Counted from the stretch's first letter, positions 28,633-37,881 are shown. The stretch is DNA of 64,000 nucleotides from Sphingobacterium sp. CZ-UAM (GCF_002000245.1 NZ_MTCM01000003.1:62001-126000); one strand, 5' to 3'. Numbers and translations: made by a program. Notes: generated by a model from the letters alone, not told the origin.

Positions 28633-29047
28633 ATTCTTTATTAATAAGTACTAGAAAATTAGGTTGTAAAGCCCTAATATAAGAAGTTTTATAAATTTAT
28701 CTATGTAACATTTGCGTACAGAAGCATGATCGAAAAACGCCAAAAATATTTTAAAAGCGGAAATTGGCCTTATTAAGCCATATCAATCGATTGATTTAAA
28801 ACATTTGCTTAGAACAGCAAATGGTCTTCTGTGGTATTATGCCTGTGCATTTTTTAGTATAATCCGGCCAAAAGGAACTTATTTATTTGTTGAAGTACAA
28901 ACAAAAAACACAGATCTGTTATTAATAGAGGATAAAGAAGTTAGCTGCGCTACAGCAGGTGATGTTATGCTCTTGGGACAAGATTGGCATGATAATTATA
29001 AGTTGTAGTGCAGAAAAAGGAATGTTTATATATTATTAGAAATGATT
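28633..29047. other. Intergenic region with divergent upstream sequences
   Basis: 415 bp between the divergent fucosidase cluster and the META lipoprotein gene. It must contain both promoters, but no exact TAnnTTTG box was found. A weak 6-bp hairpin (attagg / cctaat) lies at 28658-28678. An open frame at 28805-29008 has only a TTG start and no recognisable product; it may be a gene remnant or chance. Confidence 0.5.
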
Positions 29048-29536
29048 ATGAAAGTAAATTTAATGATTTTAGCAGTTGCAATGGCATTTTCAACTGTTGC
29101 ATGTAACACAACAGGAAAAAAATCTGAGGCAACCGCCGCTGGTGATACCGCAACTACGGTTCAAAAGCCAAGCGTAGTGGATAACGCTTCTCTGGAAGGA
29201 ACTTGGGAACTTAAATCCATTACCACACCTGAGACCGCAGGAAAAGCCCTTAAAGAATTGTATAAAGACAAAATCCCAACATTGACTTTCACAAGCAAAG
29301 ATCATAAAGTAGAAGGTAACAACGGCTGTAACGGTATCGGTGGTACGTACGAAAGTGAAAAAGGCAATTCCATTAAAATCGGTGATAAATTGGTCTCTAC
29401 GATGATGCACTGTGAAAACGCAGCTTACAATGAATTTATGAATGGCTTAAAATCTACAACAAACTTCGATGTTAGAGATAATGAGTTAACATTTATTTCT
29501 GGCGATATCGTCGTGATGCAGTTCGTAAAAAAATAA
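29048..29536 (+). CDS. META domain-containing lipoprotein (HslJ-like)
   Basis: 162 residues from MKVNLMILAV; another ATG lies 6 bp upstream. The signal peptide ends FSTVAC, so Cys19 is lipidated. The META domain (about 50-162) begins LEGTWELKSI and contains the hallmark NNGCNGIGGTYE and TMMHCEN, then ends ISGDIVVMQFVKK. Family knowledge: HslJ/META proteins are envelope proteins linked to stress or novobiocin resistance in E. coli, without known enzymatic activity. A single-gene transcript, ended by the hairpin at 29556. Confidence 0.9.
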   Translation: MKVNLMILAVAMAFSTVACNTTGKKSEATAAGDTATTVQKPSVVDNASLEGTWELKSITTPETAGKALKELYKDKIPTLTFTSKDHKVEGNNGCNGIGGTYESEKGNSIKIGDKLVSTMMHCENAAYNEFMNGLKSTTNFDVRDNELTFISGDIVVMQFVKK

Positions 29537-29555
29537 GGAAACACCCAATTAAATG

Positions 29556-29586
29556 AATAGGCCGATCTATTTATCGGCCTATTTTA
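29556..29586. terminator. Bidirectional hairpin terminator
   Basis: A perfect 11-bp stem (aataggccgat / atcggcctatt) with a 6-nt loop between two convergent genes. The 3' side on the plus strand is T-rich (attttattta), and the other side is A/T-rich too, so it can end both transcripts. Confidence 0.85.
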
Positions 29587-29599
29587 TTTAGGTTCGCCA

Positions 29600-30352
29600 T
29601 TAATTGAAAAGCTTAGCATCCCATCTTCTGTCCCCAGAAGGGCTTCGAACCCCTTCCTCATCAACATATACTCTATTCATTTCCAAATAATTGTTTACCG
29701 AGAGCGCTCTTGGCAAAAATTCTTCTAACACCAAAAGGCCCATTAATTTATTTGGTTTCCGATCATAATTAGTAAATATGTCAATTATTTTAGAAGCACT
29801 ATAGGGGTATTTATACACAATGCTATCTAAATTTTTGCTCGCATTAAAATAGAACGTTTTCTCAAGTGGCAATTGATCCCCTAAATAGTAATATTCTTTT
29901 TTCAAGAGGTTATTCTTATATTCATATTTATATATGCTAATTGGTTGATCTCCCCGTATGATTCTTCTTTCAGTGATCAACTTATTTTGATAGCGTAACT
30001 CATGTCTTTCATCAAATGAAACTCCCTTATCGGAGCTCTTTTTTTCCAATTTAACCCGATCCCCAGAAATACTAATAATCCAATAGATAATATCTGTAAA
30101 ATCGTTACGCGTCCCATTTGCTCCGGGAATAGGCAAAAAGCCACCGGTAATTCGAGAAAGCTGGTGGTCTTTGTACGCCAGTTTTAGCGTATGATCAAGC
30201 GGATAAAAATTATAGTTAGATAGAAAATCGGGGCTCAACAAAAACACTGGTATTTCTTTGAGTCCCTGATCGGAGAGTAATTTTTCATCTTTCGAACAGG
30301 AAAAAGAAAGGAATAAAATTCCTGAGAAAAAAAATAGCCAGATTTTTTTCAT
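29600..30352 (-). CDS. Hypothetical lipoprotein
   Basis: 250 residues from MKKIWLFFFSGIL (an ATG 12 bp upstream is also in frame). The lipobox LSFSC gives lipidated Cys19. The body has repeated beta-hairpin pairs such as YKYEYKNNLLKKEYYY and RHELRYQNKLITERRI, the style of DUF4595-like or YD-like surface lipoproteins of Bacteroidota, but no family is assigned with confidence. Convergent with the META gene, divergent from the PLP enzyme. Function unknown. Confidence 0.75.
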   Translation of the reverse strand: MKKIWLFFFSGILFLSFSCSKDEKLLSDQGLKEIPVFLLSPDFLSNYNFYPLDHTLKLAYKDHQLSRITGGFLPIPGANGTRNDFTDIIYWIISISGDRVKLEKKSSDKGVSFDERHELRYQNKLITERRIIRGDQPISIYKYEYKNNLLKKEYYYLGDQLPLEKTFYFNASKNLDSIVYKYPYSASKIIDIFTNYDRKPNKLMGLLVLEEFLPRALSVNNYLEMNRVYVDEEGVRSPSGDRRWDAKLFN

Positions 30353-30402
30353 AAAATGGGTCATTTCATTGGTAATTATACGAATTTAAAAATTTCATCT
30401 CG

Positions 30403-30410
30403 TAACTTTA
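30403..30410 (+). promoter_or_regulatory. Probable -7 box for the sulfhydrylase gene
   Basis: TAACTTTA differs from TAnnTTTG at the last base only and ends 6 nt before the ATG at 30417, the same spacing as at glyQS and mutL. Confidence 0.4.
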
Positions 30411-30416
30411 CACATC

Positions 30417-31592
30417 ATGAAAAAAGATCAATCTAAAATCATACGTGAACAGGTCGATCGTTCAGCACTTCGCGAACATTCGACTCCTTTATACCTCACA
30501 TCAAGTTTTATCTTCGACAGCGCTGAACAGGGTCGGGCGGTCTTTGCAGGCGAAGAAGATGCAATGATTTATTCCCGCTATGCCAATCCGAATACGTCGG
30601 AGTTCATCAACAAGGTCTGTATTATGGAGGGTGCTGAAGCCGGCTTATCTTTCGCATCGGGTATGGCTGCAGTATTCGCATCCTTTGCTGCAATTATCGA
30701 AAGTGGAGACCATATTGTTTCTTCACGTGCGATATTTGGCTCTACCCATCAGTTATTTACGGAACTTTTTCCGCGTTGGGGCGTTACCACAACCTATGTG
30801 GATGCAGCTAATCCTGAGGAGTGGGAAAAGGCCATACAACCCAATACGAAAATTATATTTTTGGAATCCCCGTCCAATCCCGGATTGGAATTGGTTGATT
30901 TAGAATGGTTGGGCAAATTCAAGGAAAAATATCCGAATATTATTCTTTCGATCGACAACTGTTTTGCAACACCATATCTTCAGAAACCGATTCAGTATGG
31001 ATTTGACCTAGTCATCCATTCGGCGACCAAATATATGGATGGACAGGGACGTGTTTTGGGGGGTATTGTGGTTGGAAAACAGGAACTGATTGAAAAGTTG
31101 ATGTTCTTTATCCGTCATACAGGCCCGGCATTGTCACCATTTAATGCCTGGATTATTTCCAAAAGTCTGGATACCTTGGGTATCCGTATGGATCGTCATT
31201 GTTCCAACGCATTGGCATTGGCGCAGGCATTGGAAAATCATCCGGAGATTGAAGATGTAAAATACCCTTTTCTACCGAGCCATCCACAATATGAGCTGGC
31301 TAAGAAACAGATGAAAGCAGGTGGTGGTATTGTTACATTGGTTGTCAAGGGTGGATTTGAACGGGCAAAAGCTTTTGTTGACCACTTGGAGATGATTTTA
31401 TATACTTCCAACTTAGGTGACTCCAGATCTATTGCGACCCATCCAGCGTCCACGACGCACTCCAAGTTGTCCGAAGATGAGCGTCTGAACTTAGGTATAC
31501 AACCGGGCAGTATCCGATTGTCGGTTGGCTTAGAGGACCAGGAAGATATTATCAACGATATCTTACAGGCTTTAGAAAAGACCAAAAACTAA
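30417..31592 (+). CDS. metZ: PLP-dependent sulfhydrylase, probable O-succinylhomoserine sulfhydrylase
   Basis: 391 residues of the Cys/Met-metabolism PLP family. Landmarks: YSRYANPNTSEF, ASGMAAVFASFAAIIESGD, FLESPSNPGLELVD, IDNCFATPYLQKP, and the Schiff-base lysine Lys205 in HSATKYMDGQGRVLGG, then the C-terminal HPASTTHSKL. The YMDGQGR loop is typical of MetZ rather than cystathionine gamma-synthase. It would make homocysteine from O-succinyl- or O-acetylhomoserine and sulfide. A related gamma-lyase or CGS activity cannot be excluded. The last codons lie inside the terminator hairpin. Confidence 0.9.
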   Translation: MKKDQSKIIREQVDRSALREHSTPLYLTSSFIFDSAEQGRAVFAGEEDAMIYSRYANPNTSEFINKVCIMEGAEAGLSFASGMAAVFASFAAIIESGDHIVSSRAIFGSTHQLFTELFPRWGVTTTYVDAANPEEWEKAIQPNTKIIFLESPSNPGLELVDLEWLGKFKEKYPNIILSIDNCFATPYLQKPIQYGFDLVIHSATKYMDGQGRVLGGIVVGKQELIEKLMFFIRHTGPALSPFNAWIISKSLDTLGIRMDRHCSNALALAQALENHPEIEDVKYPFLPSHPQYELAKKQMKAGGGIVTLVVKGGFERAKAFVDHLEMILYTSNLGDSRSIATHPASTTHSKLSEDERLNLGIQPGSIRLSVGLEDQEDIINDILQALEKTKN

Positions 31593-31631
31593 AAAAGCGT
31601 GCTAAGCACGCTTTTTTAGTTTTTGGTCTTT
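31577..31631 (+). terminator. metZ: 26-bp perfect inverted repeat terminator overlapping the metZ stop
   Basis: Arms 31577-31602 and 31606-31631 are perfectly complementary with a 3-nt loop (taa). The GC-rich tip is gcgtgc / gcacgc, followed by six Ts. The left arm covers the last four codons and the stop codon of metZ. A strong, symmetric terminator that could work in both directions. Confidence 0.92.
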
Positions 31632-31674
31632 AGTGTATTGAATATATAGATATGAGATTTTGGTTATCCCCTAT

Positions 31675-32175
31675 TTAGTTCAATGAAGCAATAGCTGCAG
31701 CATAGTTCGGCTCATCGGCAATCTCGGCAACTTGCTCTTCGTACAAAACTTTACCATTCTCGTCCAAGGTGATCACAACACGGCTCAATAGTCCTGCTAA
31801 TGGTCCATCAGCAATTGCCAATTGATAAGCATCAGAGAAATTCGAATCTTTATATTCTGATAAGGTCACCACATTGCTCAAACCTTCGGCTGCGCAAAAA
31901 CGACCCTGTGCAAACGGCAAATCTTTCGATATACATAATACAACTGTATTGTCCAACTGGGACGCTTCTTTGTTAAATGCACGTACCGATGCGGCACAGG
32001 TTCCGGTGTCCACACTAGGAAAAATATTTAACACAATTTTTTTCCCTTTAAAATCCGCAAGTGACTTATCCGAAAGATCTCCTGCAGTCAATTTAAAATC
32101 AGGCGCTTGTGCACCAACTTGAGGTAAACTGCCTTTTGTATTCACTGGATTGCCCTTAAAAGTGATTGTAGCCAT
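31675..32175 (-). CDS. tpx: Thiol peroxidase (Tpx)
   Basis: 166 residues from the ATG at 32173-32175. An in-frame start 87 bp upstream would add a tail not seen in Tpx and would swallow the promoter. The peroxidatic Cys60 is in PSVDTGTC and the resolving Cys94 in QGRFCAAEG, the spacing of the atypical 2-Cys Tpx family. It reduces hydroperoxides at the expense of thioredoxin. A second thioredoxin-dependent peroxidase (Bcp) lies at 16637-17104. It is divergent from the FadL-like gene. Confidence 0.95.
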   Translation of the reverse strand: MATITFKGNPVNTKGSLPQVGAQAPDFKLTAGDLSDKSLADFKGKKIVLNIFPSVDTGTCAASVRAFNKEASQLDNTVVLCISKDLPFAQGRFCAAEGLSNVVTLSEYKDSNFSDAYQLAIADGPLAGLLSRVVITLDENGKVLYEEQVAEIADEPNYAAAIASLN

Positions 32176-32211
32176 AATATATAATTGTTTAATTTTTAGT
32201 TTCTTTGCTTT

Positions 32212-32242
32212 TAAAGGTACGAGCAAAAAAAATATTACACAA
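32212..32242 (-). promoter_or_regulatory. tpx: Probable promoter of tpx
   Basis: On the minus strand a TTG (32242-32240) is followed after 20 nt by TACCTTTA (32219-32212). This is one mismatch from TAnnTTTG and has the -33/-7 spacing known for Bacteroidota. It predicts a leader of roughly 30 nt. Confidence 0.5.
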
Positions 32243-32327
32243 CATTTATTAATATTAGCCAAACATTTATTATGTTAGCATTGTATTTTAAATTAAAGAG
32301 GAACGTTAACCAACAATAAACACTAGT

Positions 32328-33554
32328 ATGAAGAAATTATTATTCTCAATACTTTGTGCAAGTCCATCACTCCTGTTTGCACAAGGATCACAGGTGAATC
32401 TACAAAGCCCCAAAGCTGTCGGAATGGGGGGAGCAGGATCTGCTTACTTTATAGATGAATCTTCCATTTTCTACAGTCCGGGTGCTTTAGCAAAGATGGA
32501 TCATAATGCGATTTCGGTTGCTGGAAATGCTGTGATGTACAAATCTGCATTTCAGGAGACTGGAAGTACGGTTGTTTACCATACCAGAAATCAGATTTCC
32601 ACACCTTTTTCGTTATTTGCGGCAATTGGGCCTAAAAATTCTTGGTGGAAAGCTGGTATCGGGGTTTATACACCCTATGGTGGAGCTGTCGACTGGGGTA
32701 AAGAATGGGTCGGCAAGTTTAGTTTGGTGAGTTTAGCACTACGTGCAATCTATATTCAGCCTACTGTCAGTTTCAAACTTACCGAAAACTTTAGTGTCGG
32801 GGGTGGTTTTGTTTATAATATAGGTACAGTAGATCTGGAAAATTCCATTCCAGTCTTCTATCCAGATGGCCGCGCCGGTCTAGCAACCTTAAAAGGTACA
32901 GGTACAGGTACAGGGTATAACGTGGGTATCCACTACCACCTGGAAGACGAATTTGCGATATCCGTAAGCTATCGTTCGAAAGTAGTCACAAAACTTAAAG
33001 ATGGTGATGCTATATTTGAAGTTCCAGCAGCTGTGGCCAGTAATTTCCCTGCCGGTAATACATTCAGTGCGGAGCTACCATTGCCATCTACATTCGCAGT
33101 CGGCATGGCTTTCCCACTCTCCGAGAAATTTAAAATGGCGATCGATGCAACCATGATTAACTATGACATCTATAAGGCACTGGATTTCGATTATAAAGAA
33201 AATACTCCGGTACTAAAAGATACACATTCACCTAAAAATTATGACAAAGCAGGCTCCATCAAAGCCGGTCTGGAATACATCGCTTCTGAAAAATTACAAT
33301 TACGTGTAGGTGGTGGATATATCGCAACTCCGGTACAACAGAGTGCCTATGTCTATCCCGAAACTCCTGATAATACCAGATATCTTGTCTCCGGGGGTCT
33401 TACGATAAAACCTTCGCCCAAATTTGACATCACCGGTTCGTTTGCTTATCAACGTATCTTGCCGCGCAAGTCTACCAACATTGATAGCCACCTTTCAGGT
33501 ACCTATTCAACAAATATTTTTGCACCCGGTATTGGCGTAAGCTATAAATGGTAA
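32328..33554 (+). CDS. FadL/OmpP1/TodX-family outer-membrane porin
   Basis: 408 residues with a signal peptide ending LLFAQ. The mature N-terminus has the family motif SPKAVGMGGAGSAYFIDESS followed by IFYSPGALAKM, equivalent to the FadL hatch region with its NPA-like triad. The C-terminus ends in aromatic Trp (GVSYKW) as for barrel proteins. Family role: passage of hydrophobic compounds such as long-chain fatty acids across the outer membrane. It is followed 25 bp later by an SGNH-hydrolase lipoprotein gene, so both probably serve lipid uptake. Confidence 0.93.
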   Translation: MKKLLFSILCASPSLLFAQGSQVNLQSPKAVGMGGAGSAYFIDESSIFYSPGALAKMDHNAISVAGNAVMYKSAFQETGSTVVYHTRNQISTPFSLFAAIGPKNSWWKAGIGVYTPYGGAVDWGKEWVGKFSLVSLALRAIYIQPTVSFKLTENFSVGGGFVYNIGTVDLENSIPVFYPDGRAGLATLKGTGTGTGYNVGIHYHLEDEFAISVSYRSKVVTKLKDGDAIFEVPAAVASNFPAGNTFSAELPLPSTFAVGMAFPLSEKFKMAIDATMINYDIYKALDFDYKENTPVLKDTHSPKNYDKAGSIKAGLEYIASEKLQLRVGGGYIATPVQQSAYVYPETPDNTRYLVSGGLTIKPSPKFDITGSFAYQRILPRKSTNIDSHLSGTYSTNIFAPGIGVSYKW

Positions 33555-33579
33555 TTATTAACAGCCAAATTTGATTAAG

Positions 33580-34890
33580 ATGAAAACAAATAAATTTTAT
33601 ATAGGTGCGGCGTTAGTACTTCTATCTATCGCTTCCTGTAAACCAACTTTAGACGAGTATCAGGCTTCGGCAGGCTCGGTCAATTTCTCAAAATATGTTG
33701 CTATCGGTAATTCCCTGGCCGCTGGTTATGCCGATGGCGGTCTTTACCTGGAAGGACAAAAAGTAGCCTACCCCAACCTAATTGCAGAGCAATTGAAACA
33801 AGTAGGTGGCGGCGAATTTAAATCACCATTCTTTAGTGATGCGCAAGCCAATGGGTCGGGCTATATTACACTGACAGGATTAGTCAATGGGCAACCCGTA
33901 ACTGCACAGGTAACGGACAAATTAGCCTATCGTTCGGCCTCGCCAAAACTATTGACAAAATATACCGATCCGATCAATAATCTAGGTGTACCTGGAATGC
34001 GGATGGATATGGCTTTTGCAGCTGGCGTGGGCTCTCAGGCAGGAAATATGTATTTTGAGCGTTTATTACCCGATGCAGACGCCATGAAGACCTATTTTGC
34101 TTATTCGACGGCACAGAGCCATACTTTCTTTAGCTTTGCGCTTGGAAATAACGATGCACTTGGTTGGGCCACAAATGGTGGAGTGGAAGACGGACCAACA
34201 TCTAAGCTCACCGAAACGGCTCTCTTCAAAACTTTGTTAGGCAACTACGTAACCGCATTAACGACGGGTGACAGAAAAGGTGTTCTTGCGACTATTCCGG
34301 ACGTAACAGCAACTCCATATTTTACAACGGTAACCCGTACGGCTCTACTGGCGGCAGTCAATGCGACAAAACCACCAACTCCGGTAACCAATATCTATAT
34401 TGCTACAAAATCAGGCCCTCGGGCGGCAACCGATAAAGATTATTTTGTGCTTCCATTTTCTTCAACAGGATTATTAGGCAAGCCAAATGCAGCCCAAATT
34501 CCTTATGGTCTACACCCTTTGAATCCTGTGGAGGACAAATATGTACTGGATGTCAGTGAAACGGAAACAGTGGTTCAACGGATCAATGAGTATAACGAAG
34601 CGATTAAGGCAGCAGCGGCATCAAAAAACCTGGCATTAGCGGATGTGCATGCATTCTTAAATAATGTCAAAGACGGTGTCCGTATCAATGGTTTGGCGGT
34701 CAGCGCTAAATATATCACAGGAAATGCATTTTCATTGGACGGGATTCACCTCACGCCGATAGGAAATGCTTTAATGGCTAATATTTTCATCAGCGCCATT
34801 AATTCAAAATATGGTTCGAAGATTCCACAGGTAGATGTGGCCAAATATCGTGGTGTAAAAATGCCGGATACTGCTCCTGCAACAAAATAA
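33580..34890 (+). CDS. SGNH/GDSL-family hydrolase, lipoprotein
   Basis: 436 residues from the ATG at 33580; a TTG 9 bp upstream is less likely. Lipobox SIASC gives lipidated Cys20. Block I is AIGNSLAAGYADG with Ser45 as nucleophile (GNSL in place of GDSL). Block V is DGIHLTPIGN with Asp387 and His390. A large insertion lies between the blocks. Probably an outer-membrane esterase or lipase that releases fatty acids for the FadL-like porin encoded just upstream; the pairing is inference from operon structure. Confidence 0.9.
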   Translation: MKTNKFYIGAALVLLSIASCKPTLDEYQASAGSVNFSKYVAIGNSLAAGYADGGLYLEGQKVAYPNLIAEQLKQVGGGEFKSPFFSDAQANGSGYITLTGLVNGQPVTAQVTDKLAYRSASPKLLTKYTDPINNLGVPGMRMDMAFAAGVGSQAGNMYFERLLPDADAMKTYFAYSTAQSHTFFSFALGNNDALGWATNGGVEDGPTSKLTETALFKTLLGNYVTALTTGDRKGVLATIPDVTATPYFTTVTRTALLAAVNATKPPTPVTNIYIATKSGPRAATDKDYFVLPFSSTGLLGKPNAAQIPYGLHPLNPVEDKYVLDVSETETVVQRINEYNEAIKAAAASKNLALADVHAFLNNVKDGVRINGLAVSAKYITGNAFSLDGIHLTPIGNALMANIFISAINSKYGSKIPQVDVAKYRGVKMPDTAPATK

Positions 34891-34910
34891 ACCAGCATCA
34901 ACATACTGAC

Positions 34911-34941
34911 AAAAGGCAGACGAATATACGTCTGCCTTTTT
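34911..34941 (+). terminator. Intrinsic terminator after the FadL/SGNH operon
   Basis: A perfect 12-bp stem (aaaaggcagacg / cgtctgcctttt), a 6-nt loop and a terminal T run, 21 bp past the stop codon. Confidence 0.9.
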
Positions 34942-34943
34942 CG

Positions 34944-34951
34944 TATATTTG
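34944..34951 (+). promoter_or_regulatory. TAnnTTTG promoter box for the OsmC gene
   Basis: An exact TATATTTG directly after the previous terminator, 54 nt before the ATG at 35006. No good -33 TTTG is visible because that region is the terminator stem. Confidence 0.5.
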
Positions 34952-35005
34952 TACTACGTTGGCTACCGGAATAGCGCCAATGTTTAAATAAATACAAAAA
35001 GTATT

Positions 35006-35422
35006 ATGAAAGTCAAATTAAACCGTGTCAACCAGGCTGTGCATTTCGAAGCCAGCAGCGAATTATCTTCCGTCAAAGTGAATATCGATGGTTCTGAAGC
35101 AATCGGTGGTGAAGGAAAAGGTGTTCGCCCCATGGAATTGGTATTGATGGCATTGGGTTCTTGCAGCGTTTTTGACCTGCATAGCATCTTGGTAAAACAA
35201 CGTCAGCAAATTGATGATGTTCAGGTGGAAGTAGAAGGAAAGCGCCGTGAAGAAGTGCCCCAAGTGTTTACGGATATTCATATCAACTTTTTTCTCAAAG
35301 GGGAAATTGATGAAGTAAAGGCGGCAAAAGCGGCGGAGCTTGCTGTGAAAAAATATTGTTCAGTACATGACATGCTTGCAGCAGGTGGCATCAACATCAC
35401 TTATTCGCTAAAAATAAACTAA
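35006..35422 (+). CDS. OsmC/Ohr-family protein
   Basis: 138 residues. The two conserved cysteines are Cys53 (MALGSCSVFDLHSIL) and Cys118 (KKYCSVHDML), and the GVRPMELVLMALGSC context is typical of the YhfA-like OsmC branch. These small proteins reduce organic hydroperoxides through the cysteine pair, although the YhfA branch is poorly characterised. Cytosolic, single-gene unit bounded by hairpins. Confidence 0.92.
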   Translation: MKVKLNRVNQAVHFEASSELSSVKVNIDGSEAIGGEGKGVRPMELVLMALGSCSVFDLHSILVKQRQQIDDVQVEVEGKRREEVPQVFTDIHINFFLKGEIDEVKAAKAAELAVKKYCSVHDMLAAGGINITYSLKIN

Positions 35423-35433
35423 GATTTTAAGCT

Positions 35434-35472
35434 TTCTATCGTTCAGATTTGTTTGAAATATGAACGATAGAA
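35434..35472. terminator. Hairpin between convergent genes
   Basis: A perfect 12-bp stem (ttctatcgttca / tgaacgatagaa) with a 15-nt loop, between the OsmC gene and the convergent outer-membrane receptor gene. It has no long T tract, so the terminator role is moderately supported. Confidence 0.65.
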
Positions 35473-35493
35473 GGCTATATAAATAATGTGGGG

Positions 35494-37881
35494 CTAAAGT
35501 CTTTTTTGCTCTTCGGTTTTAGTCGGTTGATTGTTGCTCTTAACCTTCTGGTTGCCAAAATGATACCGCAACGTTACAGTTACCTTTCTTGTATCCCGAT
35601 AATCGTCAAAATAATTGTTTTGATCGGCATATTTTGACGAGATTCTCATTTTTTCTGTCCTGAAAATATCCATAAATGCCAGGTTGACTTCCAGCCGTTT
35701 ATTAAAAAACTTTCGATTGCTCATCACATAGGTGCTGGAATAGCCTGTAATTCGGAATGGTCCCTGAATAGTCGGTGAAGTAAACGTATTGCCGAGTTCC
35801 AGATTCCAGCCGGCGTTTTTGTCCAGGACATAGTTTGAGCTTATATTTCCATTACCGATAAAAACATCGTTCTTATGTAGCACCGCATCCGCGCCCATAA
35901 AATAATTCTCATTATACATCCCTTCCAACTGCAGATTTAATCCCCAAAGGGCGGTCAATTGAAAGTTTTTCCCAAGGTCTATCCCTGCCCCTTGTCCTTT
36001 CCGAATATTGGTATATTGAAAGATCAACTGGTGGTTGACGTTATCCTGCAAAGCAATTTCCATATTAGGCCATTTTTCAAAACGATAAAATAAATCCACA
36101 TTCCAATTATCCTTTGTCCAGGTCAGGTTGAGGTTATGCACAATTGTAGCCCTCAAGCGGGGATCTCCCTGGAAATATGAAAACAGATTATAATAGGATT
36201 TCGCCGGATTAAGCCATGAATAAGCGGGGCGGCTGATGCGTTTGCCATAGGAAAGCCCGAACTGCTGCTGATCCGAGAGCGCATATTGTATATAGAAAGT
36301 GGGAAATAATACAAAATAATCCATTTTATTCATATCCTCCGGTTCGGAAACCCTCCCTTCTAAGTCGGTATACTCCCCTCTTAAGCCCGCTTTCCAGCTC
36401 CATTTTTTCCAGCTATAGTTAAACGATGTATATAAGGCGGCATTACGCTCTTTGTAATCGAATAGGCTGCTCTTGTCGGGCCGGTATTGAAGGGCACCTG
36501 ATTCATCGTCCGAAAATATCAGGTCACTTGTTGTTTTTACAGTACTAAACTTGCCCCCAAACTCGAACTCTAGCCCTTTTAACTTTCCCTTCATGTCTAT
36601 CTGTGTGGAAAAAAGTCGGTTTTCACTCGTGTTATTACTGATAAAACGCGTATTCGATGGCCTTTCTCCTTTAAAATTCAGTGCCGTCAAAACATCTTGA
36701 TCGTTGGTCGCCTGGCTGGACGTGAAATAAGAAGCCCAATTAATACTCCATTGGGGACTGAGTTTCTTCGTCACCTGGAGATAAAGATTATTGTTTTTAT
36801 TGGACCGCTCGTGATCATTTGTTGTAAAATAGCTGGATTCCTGCACACGGTCTTTGTTATAGATGGCTGTAGGTACCTCATAGACGCCGTAGGACCTCGG
36901 CCCATAATAACCGGTTAAGCCCATATTAATCAACCATGTGGTGTCCGGAGTATATTCCATCGAAAGGACATAGCTATTTTGGCTATTATTGGTATCGAAA
37001 CGGTCCATAGTACCTTCCCATGAATTCTGTTCCTTTGGATAATAGACATAATTTGTTTCATACCGGGCATAGGTGCCGCGCCCAAAATTGTATGCTGCGC
37101 GTAGATTGAATTTTTCGTTTTTATAATACTGCGTCAATCCGAACATCTGTTTCCAGGTCGTGCTTTTTTCCGCCAAAGCTACTGCTGAACCCCTATACCC
37201 GTACAAGGTAGATTTGGTAAGCTTGATATTAATAACCGTACTACCTTCGGCTTCATATTTTGCAGGGGGATTGGTAATTACCTCGATGGACTGCACATCG
37301 TTGCCAGCGCTGTTCTCCAGATAGGTTTTCAGCTCTTCACCGCTGAGCAGAATCTTGCGGTCATTGATCAGCACCATAATCTTTTTGCTTCCTCTGACCA
37401 TTAAGTCTGAGCCGCTTGCCATCACCAGAGGTGTGCGTTTAAGGATATCCCAGGTATTCAGTGCTGAAAGATTACTCTGCTGCACATTAAATTCAAGACG
37501 ATCCAACTTGCGAATCAATCGGGGTTGTCGGCCTACAACATTCACTTCTTCAAGTTGTTTTACCTTAGGCAGCAGTGTCAGGACCAGTGGGCTATGTATG
37601 GTATCGCAATAAAAAAATAATTCCTTGGTACCAAAATTCAAATGTGATGCTTTAAGGTAGTATTTCGTATGCTCTGTTAATGCTAATGCAAACTTTCCGG
37701 AATGATCCGTCTTCATTTCGCGAATCTGTTGATAGGTACTATCCAATAACACAATAGATGCATCAGCCAGTCGCTCGTTATTTCCATTTTGAATATGTCC
37801 TCCGACCTGTTTGACCTGTGCTGTAGAAAGCAAAGGCGCTAAGAGCAAAAATAATAATCCTTTCATATTTCGGTATTTCAT
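35494..37881 (-). CDS. TonB-dependent receptor-like outer-membrane beta-barrel protein
   Basis: 795 residues from MKYRNMKGLLF; MKGLLFLLL, 15 bp later, is an alternative. The signal peptide ends LLSTAQ. Residues about 20-100 are a carboxypeptidase-regulatory-like domain (DASIVLLDSTYQQIREM). A plug-like domain (ILKRTPLVMASGSDLMVRG, INDRKILLSGEEL, IEVITNPPAKYEAEG) precedes a barrel. This fits the OMP_b-brl_3 family rather than SusC. About 19 hydrophilic residues follow the last barrel strand (LRYHFG), so the C-terminus is longer than usual. Divergent from a two-component system. Ligand unknown. Confidence 0.9.
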   Translation of the reverse strand: MKYRNMKGLLFLLLAPLLSTAQVKQVGGHIQNGNNERLADASIVLLDSTYQQIREMKTDHSGKFALALTEHTKYYLKASHLNFGTKELFFYCDTIHSPLVLTLLPKVKQLEEVNVVGRQPRLIRKLDRLEFNVQQSNLSALNTWDILKRTPLVMASGSDLMVRGSKKIMVLINDRKILLSGEELKTYLENSAGNDVQSIEVITNPPAKYEAEGSTVINIKLTKSTLYGYRGSAVALAEKSTTWKQMFGLTQYYKNEKFNLRAAYNFGRGTYARYETNYVYYPKEQNSWEGTMDRFDTNNSQNSYVLSMEYTPDTTWLINMGLTGYYGPRSYGVYEVPTAIYNKDRVQESSYFTTNDHERSNKNNNLYLQVTKKLSPQWSINWASYFTSSQATNDQDVLTALNFKGERPSNTRFISNNTSENRLFSTQIDMKGKLKGLEFEFGGKFSTVKTTSDLIFSDDESGALQYRPDKSSLFDYKERNAALYTSFNYSWKKWSWKAGLRGEYTDLEGRVSEPEDMNKMDYFVLFPTFYIQYALSDQQQFGLSYGKRISRPAYSWLNPAKSYYNLFSYFQGDPRLRATIVHNLNLTWTKDNWNVDLFYRFEKWPNMEIALQDNVNHQLIFQYTNIRKGQGAGIDLGKNFQLTALWGLNLQLEGMYNENYFMGADAVLHKNDVFIGNGNISSNYVLDKNAGWNLELGNTFTSPTIQGPFRITGYSSTYVMSNRKFFNKRLEVNLAFMDIFRTEKMRISSKYADQNNYFDDYRDTRKVTVTLRYHFGNQKVKSNNQPTKTEEQKRL

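Noticed and set aside
28805..29008. 67-codon open frame between the fucosidase cluster and the META gene
   Set aside because: It starts only with TTG, has no ribosome-binding site, signal peptide or recognisable motif, and lies where two divergent promoters are expected. A decayed gene cannot be excluded.
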